A stretch of 64,000 nucleotides of DNA from Porphyrobacter sp. (GCA_027533455.1 JAPZUC010000001.1:248001-312000); one strand, 5' to 3'; counted from the stretch's first letter, positions 7,801 to 16,325 are shown. The notes: a model not told the origin generated them from the letters alone. Made by a program: numbers and translations.

Positions 7801-8829
7801 CTAGCCGCCGGTGGCGTATGGCGCTCTCGCCCAGTTGCGCGTGGGATTTTGCTGCGCCTTGGCGGCAAAGCCATCGTAAAGCGCACGGGCGATGGCGGCG
7901 ATCCGCTCCTCGCGCGCCTGCTTGGTGCCCTGCCCGGTGACATAGATCGCCACCGCGATCACGCGCCCGTCCGGGCATTCGATCAGGCCGATATCGCTCG
8001 AGGTGTTGTTGAGTGATCCGGTCTTGTGGCTGACCCGCGCTTCGAGCGGGATGTGCGCGGGGATGCGGCGCTTGCCGGTGACGGTGCGGCTCATCGAGCC
8101 GAGCAGCACCTGGCGGCTCTGGTCGGAGAGATATTCGCCGCGGTAGATGCCGGCGAGCAGCCGCGCCATCGTGCGCGGAGTCGCCGCGTCGCGGGTGTCG
8201 ATATAGGTCGCCGGATTATACTGGCCGTCGTCGCGCACCAGCGTGGCGATATCGCGGTTGATCGAGAAATTGCTGATGCCCTTGCGCCGGATCCAGTCGT
8301 TGACCACTGCCGGACCGCCGACCGCTGCCAGTAGCGCATCGGTGGCCGGGTTGGACGAACGGGTGATCATCAGCTCGATCAGGTCGGCCGCCGGCAAATA
8401 CTGCCCGGCACGCACCGGCGCCTTGGCCGAGGAATACTTGGCCGAAGCCACCGGCAGCAGCAGCGGAAATTCGCTGGAGAGCGAATACTTCCCCTTCTCG
8501 ACCATCTCGAGATAGGTCGCGGCCACTGCCACCTTGCTGGTCGAGGCCATCGGGAAAAGCTGGTCGCCCAGCACCATGACTTCTTCGCCAGTGGCCAGAT
8601 CCACCGCGGCAACGCCGATGCGGCCCAGCGCCGGATCGGCCAGCTTGGCGATGCGCTGCTGGAACGAGGAGGCATAGACCGCATCGAAGCTCTGCGGCTC
8701 GCGCAGTTGCGTGCCGAATGTGCTGTCGAAGGTGGCCTGGAGTTCGTCCTGCGCCGCCGCAGGCTGAGCCAGCGCCGCGAAGGAGGCGGCAAGGCCGACA
8801 AAAGCGGCGAGAATGCGGGGACGTGCCAT
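7801..8829 (-). CDS. class A beta-lactamase-related serine hydrolase
   Basis: This 342-residue exported protein has a Sec signal peptide (to about residue 26, AAAQ). The serine beta-lactamase/PBP fold is shown by S96-T-S-K99 (nucleophile and base), S158-S-N160 (SDN-like) and K269-T-G271 (KTG). The omega-loop region (about 185-200, INRDIATLVRDD) does not show the ExxLN motif that supplies the deacylating glutamate of class A enzymes. It may therefore be a slow or non-hydrolysing penicillin binder or a peptidase-like relative rather than a resistance enzyme. It stands alone, diverging from the DUF305 gene. Confidence 0.85.
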   Translation of the reverse strand: MARPRILAAFVGLAASFAALAQPAAAQDELQATFDSTFGTQLREPQSFDAVYASSFQQRIAKLADPALGRIGVAAVDLATGEEVMVLGDQLFPMASTSKVAVAATYLEMVEKGKYSLSSEFPLLLPVASAKYSSAKAPVRAGQYLPAADLIELMITRSSNPATDALLAAVGGPAVVNDWIRRKGISNFSINRDIATLVRDDGQYNPATYIDTRDAATPRTMARLLAGIYRGEYLSDQSRQVLLGSMSRTVTGKRRIPAHIPLEARVSHKTGSLNNTSSDIGLIECPDGRVIAVAIYVTGQGTKQAREERIAAIARALYDGFAAKAQQNPTRNWARAPYATGG

Positions 8830-8875
8830 GCGCTAAGGCTACTCCGACAGGGTTGAGGCGATCTTAACGACCAAC

Positions 8876-8884
8876 TTATCCACA
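8876..8884 (+). promoter_or_regulatory. single DnaA-box match
   Basis: TTATCCACA matches the TTATNCACA consensus exactly, in the 275-bp divergent gap 8830-9104. I saw no second box nearby, so this is not an origin. It could be a regulatory DnaA site or chance. Confidence 0.25.
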
Positions 8885-9104
8885 CCCGATTCGCCGCTGC
8901 AAGCTTTCGTTTGGCCGCGTGCGACGAATGGTGCGTGTGGCAAGGCAGGGCCGCACCCGCCCGCGACGAAACGAAGCCATGCGGCTGCTCGACTGGGACC
9001 GCAGGTTCGTCGATTGGCGTCTTGCCCGGCATTTGGCGCACTTGACTGCGCGCCCACGCAAGGCAGTCTGCGCGGCAAGCACTGATCCAAGGGAACCTTT
9101 TCCA

Positions 9105-11396
9105 ATGACCGACACCGTCACCCGCCGCGCCGCGCGCGCCGGCCTTGCCGCCCTGCTTCTGTCCGCCTCGGGCGTCGCTTATGCGCAAAGCGCTCCGATC
9201 GTGAAGCCCGGCGCGCCCGGGCAGGCAAGCAAGACGCTGTCCGCTGCCGAGGCGACCAAGCTGGCGCAGGCGAGCTACCTTCCGGCGGATGTCGCCTTCA
9301 TGCAGGCCATGATCGTCCACCACCAGCAGGCAGTCGACATGGCCAAGCTGGTCAAGGACCGCACCAACACCGAAGAGCTCAAGACCATCGCGGGCCGCAT
9401 CGAATCCTCGCAGGCCGACGAAATCGCCTTCATGCAGACCTGGCTCAAGGAGCGGGGCGAACCGGCGGAAGACCCGATGATGAAGGGTCACGCCGAACAT
9501 ATGCACCACATGATGAAGGGCATGGCATCGCCCGAGGACCTTAAGGCGCTGGCCGCTGCCAAGGGGACGGATTTCGACCGCCAGTTCCTCACCCTGATGA
9601 TCGCCCACCACGATGGCGCGGTCGACATGGTCAAAAAGCTGCTGGACGTTGAAGGCACCGCCGCCGATCCAGTGCTGTTCCAGTTCGTCGGTGACGTCGA
9701 AAGCGAGCAAAAGACCGAAATCGGCCGGATGGACAAGGTGCTCGCCAAGCTCTCGGCCGACCCGCGTTCGGGTCTTGCCGCGGGGTTCGACAATGCGGGC
9801 GAAGCGATCATGGGCCTGACCAAACTCGCGACCCTCAAGAAGCCCGCCGGCTTCTTCAACCCCGCCAACCCCGCCGACCTGCGCCCGCTCGCCGCGCCCA
9901 AGAAGGGTGAGGAGAAGAAGGCCGAAACCAAGCCCACCGAAGCCGCGCCGGCAGCCACCCCCGCTCCGGCCGATGGCGCGGCTGCTGCCGCCACACCGGC
10001 GCGCGAGGAAGAGGACAGCCTCACCGAATATGCCGAGCGTTCCCCGCTGCTCGATTTCGCCAACACCGACATGGCCTTCTTCGGCGATGTGATGGCGGCG
10101 GGATCGTATCACGGGTTCAACATCTACAAGCTCGGCGCCGATGGCATCCCGACCCTCAAGAGCTCGGTCGTCTGCCCCGGGGGGCAGGGTGACGTCTCCG
10201 TCGTCGGCAACATCCTTGTCATGAGCGTCGAGCAGACACGCGGGCGCGTTGACTGCGGGCTGGAAGGCGCACCCGGCAAGGTCAACGAGGACCGCTTCCG
10301 CGGCCTGCGCGTCTTCGACATCTCCGATCTCGCCGCCCCGCGTCAGGTTGGCGCCGTGCAGACCTGCCGCGGCAGCCACACGCATTCGGTCGTCAGCGCC
10401 GATGACAAGCGCCTGATCGTCTATAACTCGGGCACCGCCAATATCCGCGACGAGAAGGAACTGGCGGGGTGCATCGGCGAAATCCCCGGCGACACGCGCA
10501 CCGCGCTCTTCTCCATCGACGTGATCGAGATTCCACTGGCCGATCCGTCCAAGTCCCGCATCGTCAAGTCCCCGCGCGTCTTTGCCGACGAGACAACCGG
10601 CGAGATCGCCGGGTTGTGGACCGGCGGCGATCACGGCGACGGCACGCAAGACACCGCGCCGACCGACCAGTGCCACGACATTACCGTCTTCCCGTCGCTG
10701 AAGCTGGCCGCAGGGGCGTGCTCGGGCAACGGCATCCTGTTCGACATCGCCGATCCGCTGAACCCCAAGCGTATCGACGTCGTGACCGACACCGGCTTTG
10801 CCTATTGGCATTCGGCCACCTTCAACAATGACGGCACCAAGGTGATCTTCACCGACGAATGGGGCGGCGGCGGGCGTCCGCGCTGCAAGGCGTCGGACCC
10901 CAAGACCTGGGGCGCCAACGCGATTTATGACATCAAGGACGGCAAGCTCGTGTTCCGCGCGCACTACAAGATGCCCGCGCCGCAGAGCGACAAGGAAAAT
11001 TGTGTCGCGCACAACGGATCGATCATCCCCGTCCCGGGCCGCGATCTGTTCGCGCAGGCGTGGTATCAGGGCGGCCTGTCAGTGATGGACTTCACCGATA
11101 GCGCGAACCCCAAGGAAATCGCCTATTTCGACCGCGGTCCGATCGATGCCAAGCAGATGGTGCTGGGGGGCTACTGGTCGGTCTACTGGTACAAGGGTCA
11201 CATCTACGGCACCGAAATCACGCGCGGGATCGATGTGTTCGCGCTCGAGGCTGGTGACGAACTGACCGAAGCGGAAATCGCCGCTGCAAAGGCCGCGAAG
11301 TATCAGGACGACCGCTTCAACCCGCAGACCCAGACCCGCGTGACGTGGGATAAGGGCGTGATCGAAGCTGCCGAGGCAAGCCGCAAGGGCGGCTGA
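9105..11396 (+). CDS. exported DUF305 protein with C-terminal LVIVD-repeat-like domain
   Basis: This 763-residue protein starts with a twin-arginine-like signal (TRRAARAG then a hydrophobic stretch, cleavage near AYAQ). Residues about 40-200 form a DUF305 ferritin-like helical domain with repeated histidine/methionine motifs (MIVHHQQAVDM, HAEHMHHMM, MIAHHDGAVDM) that suggest metal binding. A linker rich in Pro, Ala and Lys (about 265-305) leads to a C-terminal half resembling LVIVD beta-propeller repeats, for example RGLRVFDISDLAAPRQVG and GLSVMDFTDSANPKEI. I chose ATG 9105 because the signal peptide begins there. Function is unknown; periplasmic copper handling is a guess from DUF305 relatives. 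Confidence 0.85.
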   Translation: MTDTVTRRAARAGLAALLLSASGVAYAQSAPIVKPGAPGQASKTLSAAEATKLAQASYLPADVAFMQAMIVHHQQAVDMAKLVKDRTNTEELKTIAGRIESSQADEIAFMQTWLKERGEPAEDPMMKGHAEHMHHMMKGMASPEDLKALAAAKGTDFDRQFLTLMIAHHDGAVDMVKKLLDVEGTAADPVLFQFVGDVESEQKTEIGRMDKVLAKLSADPRSGLAAGFDNAGEAIMGLTKLATLKKPAGFFNPANPADLRPLAAPKKGEEKKAETKPTEAAPAATPAPADGAAAAATPAREEEDSLTEYAERSPLLDFANTDMAFFGDVMAAGSYHGFNIYKLGADGIPTLKSSVVCPGGQGDVSVVGNILVMSVEQTRGRVDCGLEGAPGKVNEDRFRGLRVFDISDLAAPRQVGAVQTCRGSHTHSVVSADDKRLIVYNSGTANIRDEKELAGCIGEIPGDTRTALFSIDVIEIPLADPSKSRIVKSPRVFADETTGEIAGLWTGGDHGDGTQDTAPTDQCHDITVFPSLKLAAGACSGNGILFDIADPLNPKRIDVVTDTGFAYWHSATFNNDGTKVIFTDEWGGGGRPRCKASDPKTWGANAIYDIKDGKLVFRAHYKMPAPQSDKENCVAHNGSIIPVPGRDLFAQAWYQGGLSVMDFTDSANPKEIAYFDRGPIDAKQMVLGGYWSVYWYKGHIYGTEITRGIDVFALEAGDELTEAEIAAAKAAKYQDDRFNPQTQTRVTWDKGVIEAAEASRKGG

Positions 11397-11410
11397 GGCA
11401 ACACAGCACG

Positions 11411-11446
11411 GGAGTCGGCCGGGCGCCAGAAGCTCAGGCCGGCTCC
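11411..11446. repeat. inverted repeat at the 3' end of convergent genes
   Basis: Ten-bp arms (GGAGTCGGCC / GGCCGGCTCC, one G-T pair) flank a 16-nt loop. The right arm overlaps the last codons of the minus-strand gene ending at 11434. No T-run follows. It may serve as a weak terminator for the DUF305 gene. Confidence 0.4.
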
Positions 11447-12135
11447 AGCGTGTCGCTGCGGCTTGCCGACATGGCCCGGCGCAGTGCGGCAGCAAGGCCT
11501 TCGGCGCTCGCCGGCTTGGGGACGATCTCGGCCTCGAACCCGAGTTCAGGCGTGTCGGCGACAGGGTCGGAATAGCCGGTGCAATAGACGAAGGGGATTG
11601 CCAGCGCCCTCAGCGCCACGGCGACGCGCCTTCTGCTCTGACCGGCAAGGTTCCAGTCAAGGATTGCCAGATCGAACAGGAAATCCTTGCGCAGGCCAGC
11701 GCCGAACAGCGCGGGCAGGCGAATGATCAGGCTTGCGGGAAAGCGGCGTTCGACAAAGGTTTCGAGCATCCGGCGGTTGCGGCCATAGGCCAGTTCCTGC
11801 TGGTAGGCGGCGGTGCCCTCGACATCGCGCCCGGCGAAATCCGCCAGCACGGCGATGGAAGAAATTAGCACGAAGCGTTCCGCTTCCACCCGGTCGAGCC
11901 GCGCGATCAGGGCGTTGATCTGGGCCTTGTCCCATTCGGGCGCGCGGTTGGCTTCGACCATCGAGCCGGGCGCGGCGGCGCAGACCAGCGTGCCGAACGC
12001 CTGCCCCTCGATTGCGGCGATATTGGCGCTATTGAAGCAGGCATCGAACCGCGCCTGGCGCAGCAAGGCACCGCCGACAAAGCCGGTGTGGCCGATCAGG
12101 CCTGTGGGCAAGGAGGAAGCGTCAGCGGGGTTCAT
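11434..12135 (-). CDS. chimera: NAD-epimerase-like N-terminus fused to a headless receiver domain
   Basis: The 233-residue frame has two unrelated parts. Residues 1-155 look like an SDR/epimerase: GLIGHTGFVGGALL (Rossmann glycine motif), VLISSIAVL, YGRNRRMLE (YxxxR in place of YxxxK) and LIIRLPALFGAGLRKDF. Residues about 156-225 look like the second half of a response-regulator receiver: phospho-acceptor D160 in LAILDWNL, CTGYSD (Thr186) and VPKPAS (Lys207). The receiver lacks its first beta strand and acidic pair. The junction falls near base 11670. This looks like an in-frame fusion after deletion, with neither half complete. It is not obviously in an operon. Confidence 0.7.
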   Translation of the reverse strand: MNPADASSLPTGLIGHTGFVGGALLRQARFDACFNSANIAAIEGQAFGTLVCAAAPGSMVEANRAPEWDKAQINALIARLDRVEAERFVLISSIAVLADFAGRDVEGTAAYQQELAYGRNRRMLETFVERRFPASLIIRLPALFGAGLRKDFLFDLAILDWNLAGQSRRRVAVALRALAIPFVYCTGYSDPVADTPELGFEAEIVPKPASAEGLAAALRRAMSASRSDTLEPA

Positions 12136-12276
12136 CGCATGTTGGGCCGGGGCTGCTTTCGTGTCCGCACAATGCGTCCCGACGAGCCCGACAGCCGCAG
12201 AGGCCGCCGGACCAGCCTAGTCCGCGCCCATACGCGATAATTAATATTGCTCTAGATTGGGTTAACCACCCCGGCT

Positions 12277-12663
12277 TCAGGCGCGGGCGGCGATCTCGGC
12301 AGCATCGAAATAATGGATGCGCAAGGTCCGCAGCAAGCCGTCCTCGAAGGTCCCGGCCTCGCAGATCGTCTGGGTGAAGGGTGCGCTGCCGTCCTTCGGG
12401 TGCATGGTGAGGCGGATCACCATCACGGCGTGGGTCTCACCCCCGGTGCAATCGAGGATTTCGAGCTCGGTGCTGCCCCAGGTGCCATACATCGCCGCCG
12501 CGCAGCGCTGTAGCGCGTCCTTGCCGCGCCACTCGCCCGCAAAGGGCAGCGAATTGGCCTCGTAGAGCACGAAATCGGGATGGATCAGCGCCTCGACCGC
12601 ATCCCAATCGCGGGTGCCGGCGGTGGCATAGACCCTCGCCAGAAGTTCCCTCGGCGTGCTCAC
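12277..12663 (-). CDS. SnoaL-like / NTF2-superfamily protein
   Basis: This 128-residue protein has the NTF2-like cone pattern: an N-terminal helix (ELLARVYATAGTRDWDAVEALIHPDFVLYEA), a WRGKDALQRCAAAMYGTW segment and paired strands ending in RTLRIHYFDAAEI. Members bind small hydrophobic ligands and some act as isomerases or cyclases; the substrate is unknown. It starts at GTG 12663, which overlaps the TGA of the lipoyl-protein gene by 4 bp, so translation is probably coupled. It is the last gene of the operon beginning at 15641. Confidence 0.8.
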   Translation of the reverse strand: MSTPRELLARVYATAGTRDWDAVEALIHPDFVLYEANSLPFAGEWRGKDALQRCAAAMYGTWGSTELEILDCTGGETHAVMVIRLTMHPKDGSAPFTQTICEAGTFEDGLLRTLRIHYFDAAEIAARA

Positions 12664-12893
12664 TCTTCGATGGTGCCGATCAGATCGCCGACCTTGTAGA
12701 CCGCGCCTTCCTCGCCGGTGGGATGGATGATCCCGCTGGCCTGGGCCTCGATCTCGGTCGTGCTCTTGTCGGTCTCGACGGTGTAGATGATGTCACCCTT
12801 CTCGACGCGCTCGCCCTCGCCGAACATCCATTCGACGAGGGTCATTTCAACAGCGCTCATGCCGAGCTTCGGGATGCGGATTTCCGATGCCAT
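12660..12893 (-). CDS. stand-alone lipoyl-domain protein
   Basis: This 77-residue protein is a single biotinyl/lipoyl hammerhead domain with the modification lysine K43 in ETDKST. In normal 2-oxoacid dehydrogenases this domain is the N-terminus of the E2 acyltransferase. Here no E1-binding or acyltransferase domain follows, and the stop overlaps the next gene. It sits directly after E1 beta (stop-to-start gap of zero), so it is probably the acyl carrier for that E1. The acyltransferase core and dihydrolipoyl dehydrogenase must come from elsewhere, or the acyl group has another fate. Confidence 0.9.
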   Translation of the reverse strand: MASEIRIPKLGMSAVEMTLVEWMFGEGERVEKGDIIYTVETDKSTTEIEAQASGIIHPTGEEGAVYKVGDLIGTIEE

Positions 12894-13880
12894 TTAGTGC
12901 TTACCTACCGATGCCTTGATCTGCGCGACAATGTCCGACTTCTGCGGAATCCATGCCTGTTCGAGGTGCGAGGCGAAGGGCACGGCCGAGAACGTCCCGC
13001 CGATCCGCCGCACCGGTCCCTTGAGGCTGTCCCAGCACTTTTCCTGGATATTGGCGGCAAGTTCCGCACCGGTGCCGAAGGGGCGAACCGCCTCGTGCAG
13101 AGTGATCGCGCGGCCGGTCTTGCGCACCGACGCCAGCACGGTTGCCTCATCGTACGGAGCGATGGTGCGCAAGTCGATCACCTCGACGCTGATGCCTTCC
13201 TTGGCGAGGTCGTCAGCCACAGCCAGCGCATCCAGCACGGTGCGGCCATAGGTGATGAGGCTGATGTCGGTGCCTTCGCGTGCGATGGCCGCCTTGCCGA
13301 GCGGGACGCGGTAGCCCGGGCCCGGATCTTCCGACTTCAGGCCGTAGCACAGGATATTCTCGATGAAGATCACCGGGTCATTCGCGTCGATCGAGGCCCG
13401 CATCAGTCCGCGCGCGTCGGCGGCGTTGCTGGGGGTGACGACATGGATCCCCGCGACGTGGGCGAACCACGCCTCCAGCATGTCCGAGTGCTGACCGCCG
13501 AAGCCGACGCCGACGCCGGTGGTGGTACGAATCACTATCGGGCACGGGGTCTGTCCGCCCGACATGAAGCGCAGCTTGGCGGCGTGGTTGACGATCTGGT
13601 CCATGCACACGCCGACGAAGTTCATCAGCATAATTTCGGCAATCGGGCGCTGGCCTGCGAGAGCGGCACCCACCGCCGCACCGATAATCGCGGTTTCCGA
13701 GATCGGCGTCGCGCGGATGCGGTGTTCGCCATACTTTTCGGTCAGGCCCGAGGTGACCTTGAACACCCCGCCGCCCTGCTTGGCCGAAACGTCCTCGCCG
13801 AGGCAGAACACGCCCGCGTCTTCGGCCATCGCCTCGTCAATGGCGAGGTTCAGCGCCTGGGTCATGGTGATCTGGGCCAT
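12894..13880 (-). CDS. 2-oxoacid dehydrogenase E1 component, beta subunit
   Basis: This 328-residue protein is the transketolase-like beta chain (pyruvimidine-binding and C-terminal domains) of a thiamine-diphosphate E1. Family features are FCLGEDVSAKQGGVFKVT-type N-terminus, RVRATPISE-like RIRATPISETAIIGAAVGAA, VVIRTTTGVGVGFGGQHSD and the C-terminal VEVIDLRTIAPYD. It forms an alpha2beta2 heterotetramer with the upstream gene product. Its ATG overlaps the alpha stop (ATGA). It is closest in layout to acetoin or branched-chain oxoacid dehydrogenases; the substrate cannot be read from sequence alone. Confidence 0.92.
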   Translation of the reverse strand: MAQITMTQALNLAIDEAMAEDAGVFCLGEDVSAKQGGGVFKVTSGLTEKYGEHRIRATPISETAIIGAAVGAALAGQRPIAEIMLMNFVGVCMDQIVNHAAKLRFMSGGQTPCPIVIRTTTGVGVGFGGQHSDMLEAWFAHVAGIHVVTPSNAADARGLMRASIDANDPVIFIENILCYGLKSEDPGPGYRVPLGKAAIAREGTDISLITYGRTVLDALAVADDLAKEGISVEVIDLRTIAPYDEATVLASVRKTGRAITLHEAVRPFGTGAELAANIQEKCWDSLKGPVRRIGGTFSAVPFASHLEQAWIPQKSDIVAQIKASVGKH

Positions 13881-14848
13881 CAGGCGGTCTCCTCCAGCAC
13901 GTCTTTGTAGATTTCGTCGGTATCGGGCAGCGGCGCGGCGAGCGCGTGCTCGACCGCGGCGTTGATCTGCGCGTCAATGTCGGCAACGATCGCGTCCAGC
14001 TGCTCTTCGGTGAACTGGTGCTCCAGCATCACCTTGCGCAGCTTGGGCAGCGGGTCTTCCGCCTTCATCTCGGCGATGTGCTCGGGCGGCATGTAGCTGA
14101 AGTCCGAACCGAAGAAGTGGCCCATCATGCGGTAGCACATCGCCTCAACCAGCGTCGGCCCTTCGCCGGCGCGGGCGCGGGCGACGGCTTCAACCATCGC
14201 CGGGTAGATCTGGTGGACGTCATTGCCGTCAACCGTCACGCCCTTCATCCCGTAGCCCGCTGCGCGGGTGGCGATGTTGGGGCTGTCGGTGTGATCGGCA
14301 TAGGCGGTGTGCTCGCCATAACGGTTGTTCTGGCACAGGAAGATGACCGGCAGCTTGTAGAGCTGCGCCATGTTCATCGCTTCGTGGAAGCCGCCGATAT
14401 TGGCCGCGCCGTCACCAAAGCTGACCAGCGTCACGCGGCCATCGCCGTTGTTCTGGCTCGCCATCGCAAGACCGTTGGCGATGGGGAGGCCCGAGCCCAC
14501 GACACCGGTGGTGACCATGATCCCGGTTTCGGGATCGGTGATGTGCATGGTGCCGCCCTTGCCCTTGCAGGTGCCGGTCGCCTTGCCGAGGCATTCGCCC
14601 CACCACTTCTCCATCGGGATGCCCTTGGCGGTCTGCTCGCCCTGCCCGCGATAGGTGCAGACGACGTAGTCCTCCTTCTCGAGCGCCGCCATCGCCGCGG
14701 CCGAGACCAGCTCCTGCCCGCGCACGCAGTAATACATCACCGCCACCTTGCCGCCCATCAGCAGCTCGCGGAACTTCTCGTCGGTGCGGTTCACCTTCAT
14801 CGTGCGGGTGTAGATGTCGAGCAGCTTGTCGCGGTCGATCTGGGCCAT
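13880..14848 (-). CDS. 2-oxoacid dehydrogenase E1 component, alpha subunit
   Basis: This 322-residue protein carries the thiamine-diphosphate binding motif GDGAANIGGFHEAMN...NN (about residues 155-188) and the YRGQGEQ and GMKGVTVDGND signatures of PdhA/AcoA-type chains. It decarboxylates a 2-oxoacid and passes the acyl unit to a lipoyl domain. I chose ATG 14848, with AAAGGTGA at proper spacing, over a frame extending to 14926. It overlaps E1 beta downstream by ATGA and follows the SDR gene by 28 bp. The gene set lacks E2 core and E3, so this is not a complete dehydrogenase operon. Confidence 0.92.
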   Translation of the reverse strand: MAQIDRDKLLDIYTRTMKVNRTDEKFRELLMGGKVAVMYYCVRGQELVSAAAMAALEKEDYVVCTYRGQGEQTAKGIPMEKWWGECLGKATGTCKGKGGTMHITDPETGIMVTTGVVGSGLPIANGLAMASQNNGDGRVTLVSFGDGAANIGGFHEAMNMAQLYKLPVIFLCQNNRYGEHTAYADHTDSPNIATRAAGYGMKGVTVDGNDVHQIYPAMVEAVARARAGEGPTLVEAMCYRMMGHFFGSDFSYMPPEHIAEMKAEDPLPKLRKVMLEHQFTEEQLDAIVADIDAQINAAVEHALAAPLPDTDEIYKDVLEETA

Positions 14849-14876
14849 GTGTGTCACCTTTAGGGGTAAGCGGGAA

Positions 14877-15641
14877 TTAGAATTGAACGCGCTGGGTGAA
14901 CCCGCCGTCGACGACGATGTTCGCACCCGTCATGTAAGGCACCGCGGGGCTGGCGACGAAGACGATCGCCTTGGCCACCTCCACCGGCTCGCCGAAGCGG
15001 CCCATCGGCATCTTGGCGAGGGTCGCATCGTAGAGCGGCTTCATATGCTCCTCGATGATCTCCCAGTTGCCGCCCTTGTAGTAGATCGCGCCTGGCGAAA
15101 CCGTGTTCACGCGGATGCCCTTGGCGGCATAGGCCTGCGAAAGCTGCGAGGCATAGGTGATCAGCGCGGCCTTCAGCGCGTTGAACGGGTTGGGCGCGAT
15201 GAAGGTTTCGAGGGCGGCGGTCGAAGACAGCATCACGATCGAGCCGGTGCCCGAGGCTTCGAGGTAAGGCGTCAGGGTCTCGACCGCATAGGCCGCGCCC
15301 TTGATGTCCATGTCGAGACAGGCCTGCCAGTCACCCGCGCCGCCGGTGCCCGAGGCGCTGGCGGTGTGAACGAAGATATCGCAGCCGCCGAGTTCCTTGA
15401 CGGCCTTCTCCAGCCACGCCTGATAGGCTTCGGTGCCGGTCGCCATGTCGAAGACTTCGGCAAACACCTTGCCGGGGCCAGCCGCGTCGATCTCGGCGAC
15501 GGCGGCGGCGATCTTGTCTTCCTTGCGGGAGAAGAAGGCGACATCCGCGCCCTCGGCAGCGAACAGCTTCAACGCCTGAAGCCCGAGGCCATGCGCCCCG
15601 CCGTTCATGATGACCTTCTTGCCCTTGAGTCCCAGATCCAT
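14877..15641 (-). CDS. short-chain dehydrogenase family protein lacking the catalytic tyrosine
   Basis: This 254-residue protein has the classical SDR layout: cofactor motif NGGAHGLG (13-20), VHTAS in place of NNAG, a serine cluster at 139-140 and C-terminal VSPGAIYYKG and DGGFTQ. The expected YxxxK reads F153-N-A-L-K157, so the catalytic tyrosine is replaced by phenylalanine while the lysine is kept. It may be a non-canonical reductase, a dehydratase-like member or a binding protein. ATG 15641 is preceded by GGGGAGAGG. It is the first gene of the operon running through E1 alpha, E1 beta, lipoyl and SnoaL-like genes. Confidence 0.88.
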   Translation of the reverse strand: MDLGLKGKKVIMNGGAHGLGLQALKLFAAEGADVAFFSRKEDKIAAAVAEIDAAGPGKVFAEVFDMATGTEAYQAWLEKAVKELGGCDIFVHTASASGTGGAGDWQACLDMDIKGAAYAVETLTPYLEASGTGSIVMLSSTAALETFIAPNPFNALKAALITYASQLSQAYAAKGIRVNTVSPGAIYYKGGNWEIIEEHMKPLYDATLAKMPMGRFGEPVEVAKAIVFVASPAVPYMTGANIVVDGGFTQRVQF

Positions 15642-15739
15642 AGCGCCTCTCCCCGGCTTTAGCTTTGCAGGCTGAGGGGATAGCCGAGTGGGGGGGCGGG
15701 GCGTATCGTCAATTTTGGGGGGTTGGGGGTGTGAAGGCT

Positions 15740-16114
15740 TCAGGAGTCCGCCGACTGGAAGCCCGCATTGGATGGATCGTGTCGTGCAATGAACCCGTGC
15801 CACTTCCCATCACTCAGCCTCGACCCGACCTTTTGAGCATAGCGATCAGGCGGGAGGACGCGTCTCGCGCGATGCCTGTGGATGTTGCAGTACCAACAGG
15901 CGGCAACGATGTTCTCAGATACATCGAGACCTCCATCACTCCGTGCGACGAGGGGCTCGGCGGTGGCTTGAAAAAAGCGCGCATTCTTGACGGTGATGGC
16001 GTGTCGCTGTGCAAACTGCTCGGGATTGTGATGCCACATTGGCTGGCAACAATAGAAACAAAGCCCGCTTTGCAGGCCGACCTTTTTGCGTCTGATTCTG
16101 GAAACCTTCTTCAA
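15740..16114 (-). CDS. small HNH-endonuclease-like zinc protein
   Basis: This roughly 124-residue basic protein has two cysteine pairs (CFYC near the N-terminus, CWYCN further on) around a histidine-containing core (WHHNPEQFAQRH, then AEPLVARSDGGLD, then CNIHRHR). The pattern matches small HNH/treble-clef proteins common in proteobacteria; a nuclease role is unproven. I chose TTG 16114 because GGAGG lies exactly 6 nt upstream. The first in-frame ATG at 16141 has no ribosome site. The region is less GC-rich than its flanks and lies 340 bp from tRNA-Thr, so lateral gain is possible. Confidence 0.75.
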   Translation of the reverse strand: MKKVSRIRRKKVGLQSGLCFYCCQPMWHHNPEQFAQRHAITVKNARFFQATAEPLVARSDGGLDVSENIVAACWYCNIHRHRARRVLPPDRYAQKVGSRLSDGKWHGFIARHDPSNAGFQSADS

Positions 16115-16325
16115 TTCATACCTCCAATGACAAGATGTCATTGTGGTATGCCCCGGCGGTTTGCCGTCCCGAGGCAGGTGAGCTTATGCTCGCATACTAG
16201 GCCGCTTGTTCGTGCCCCACAGTCCTCGAATGAAACGCGTATTCGCTGATTCGATAGACTAAAGGCCTTCAAATGTCGCGCATTGCAAGCAGAGCGCGCT
16301 TTCACCGCAATGGCCGAAAGCTTGA

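Noticed and set aside
8876..8884. DnaA box as part of a replication origin
   Set aside because: Only one box is present, with no cluster, AT-rich unwinding element or origin-typical genes. Kept only as a low-confidence site.
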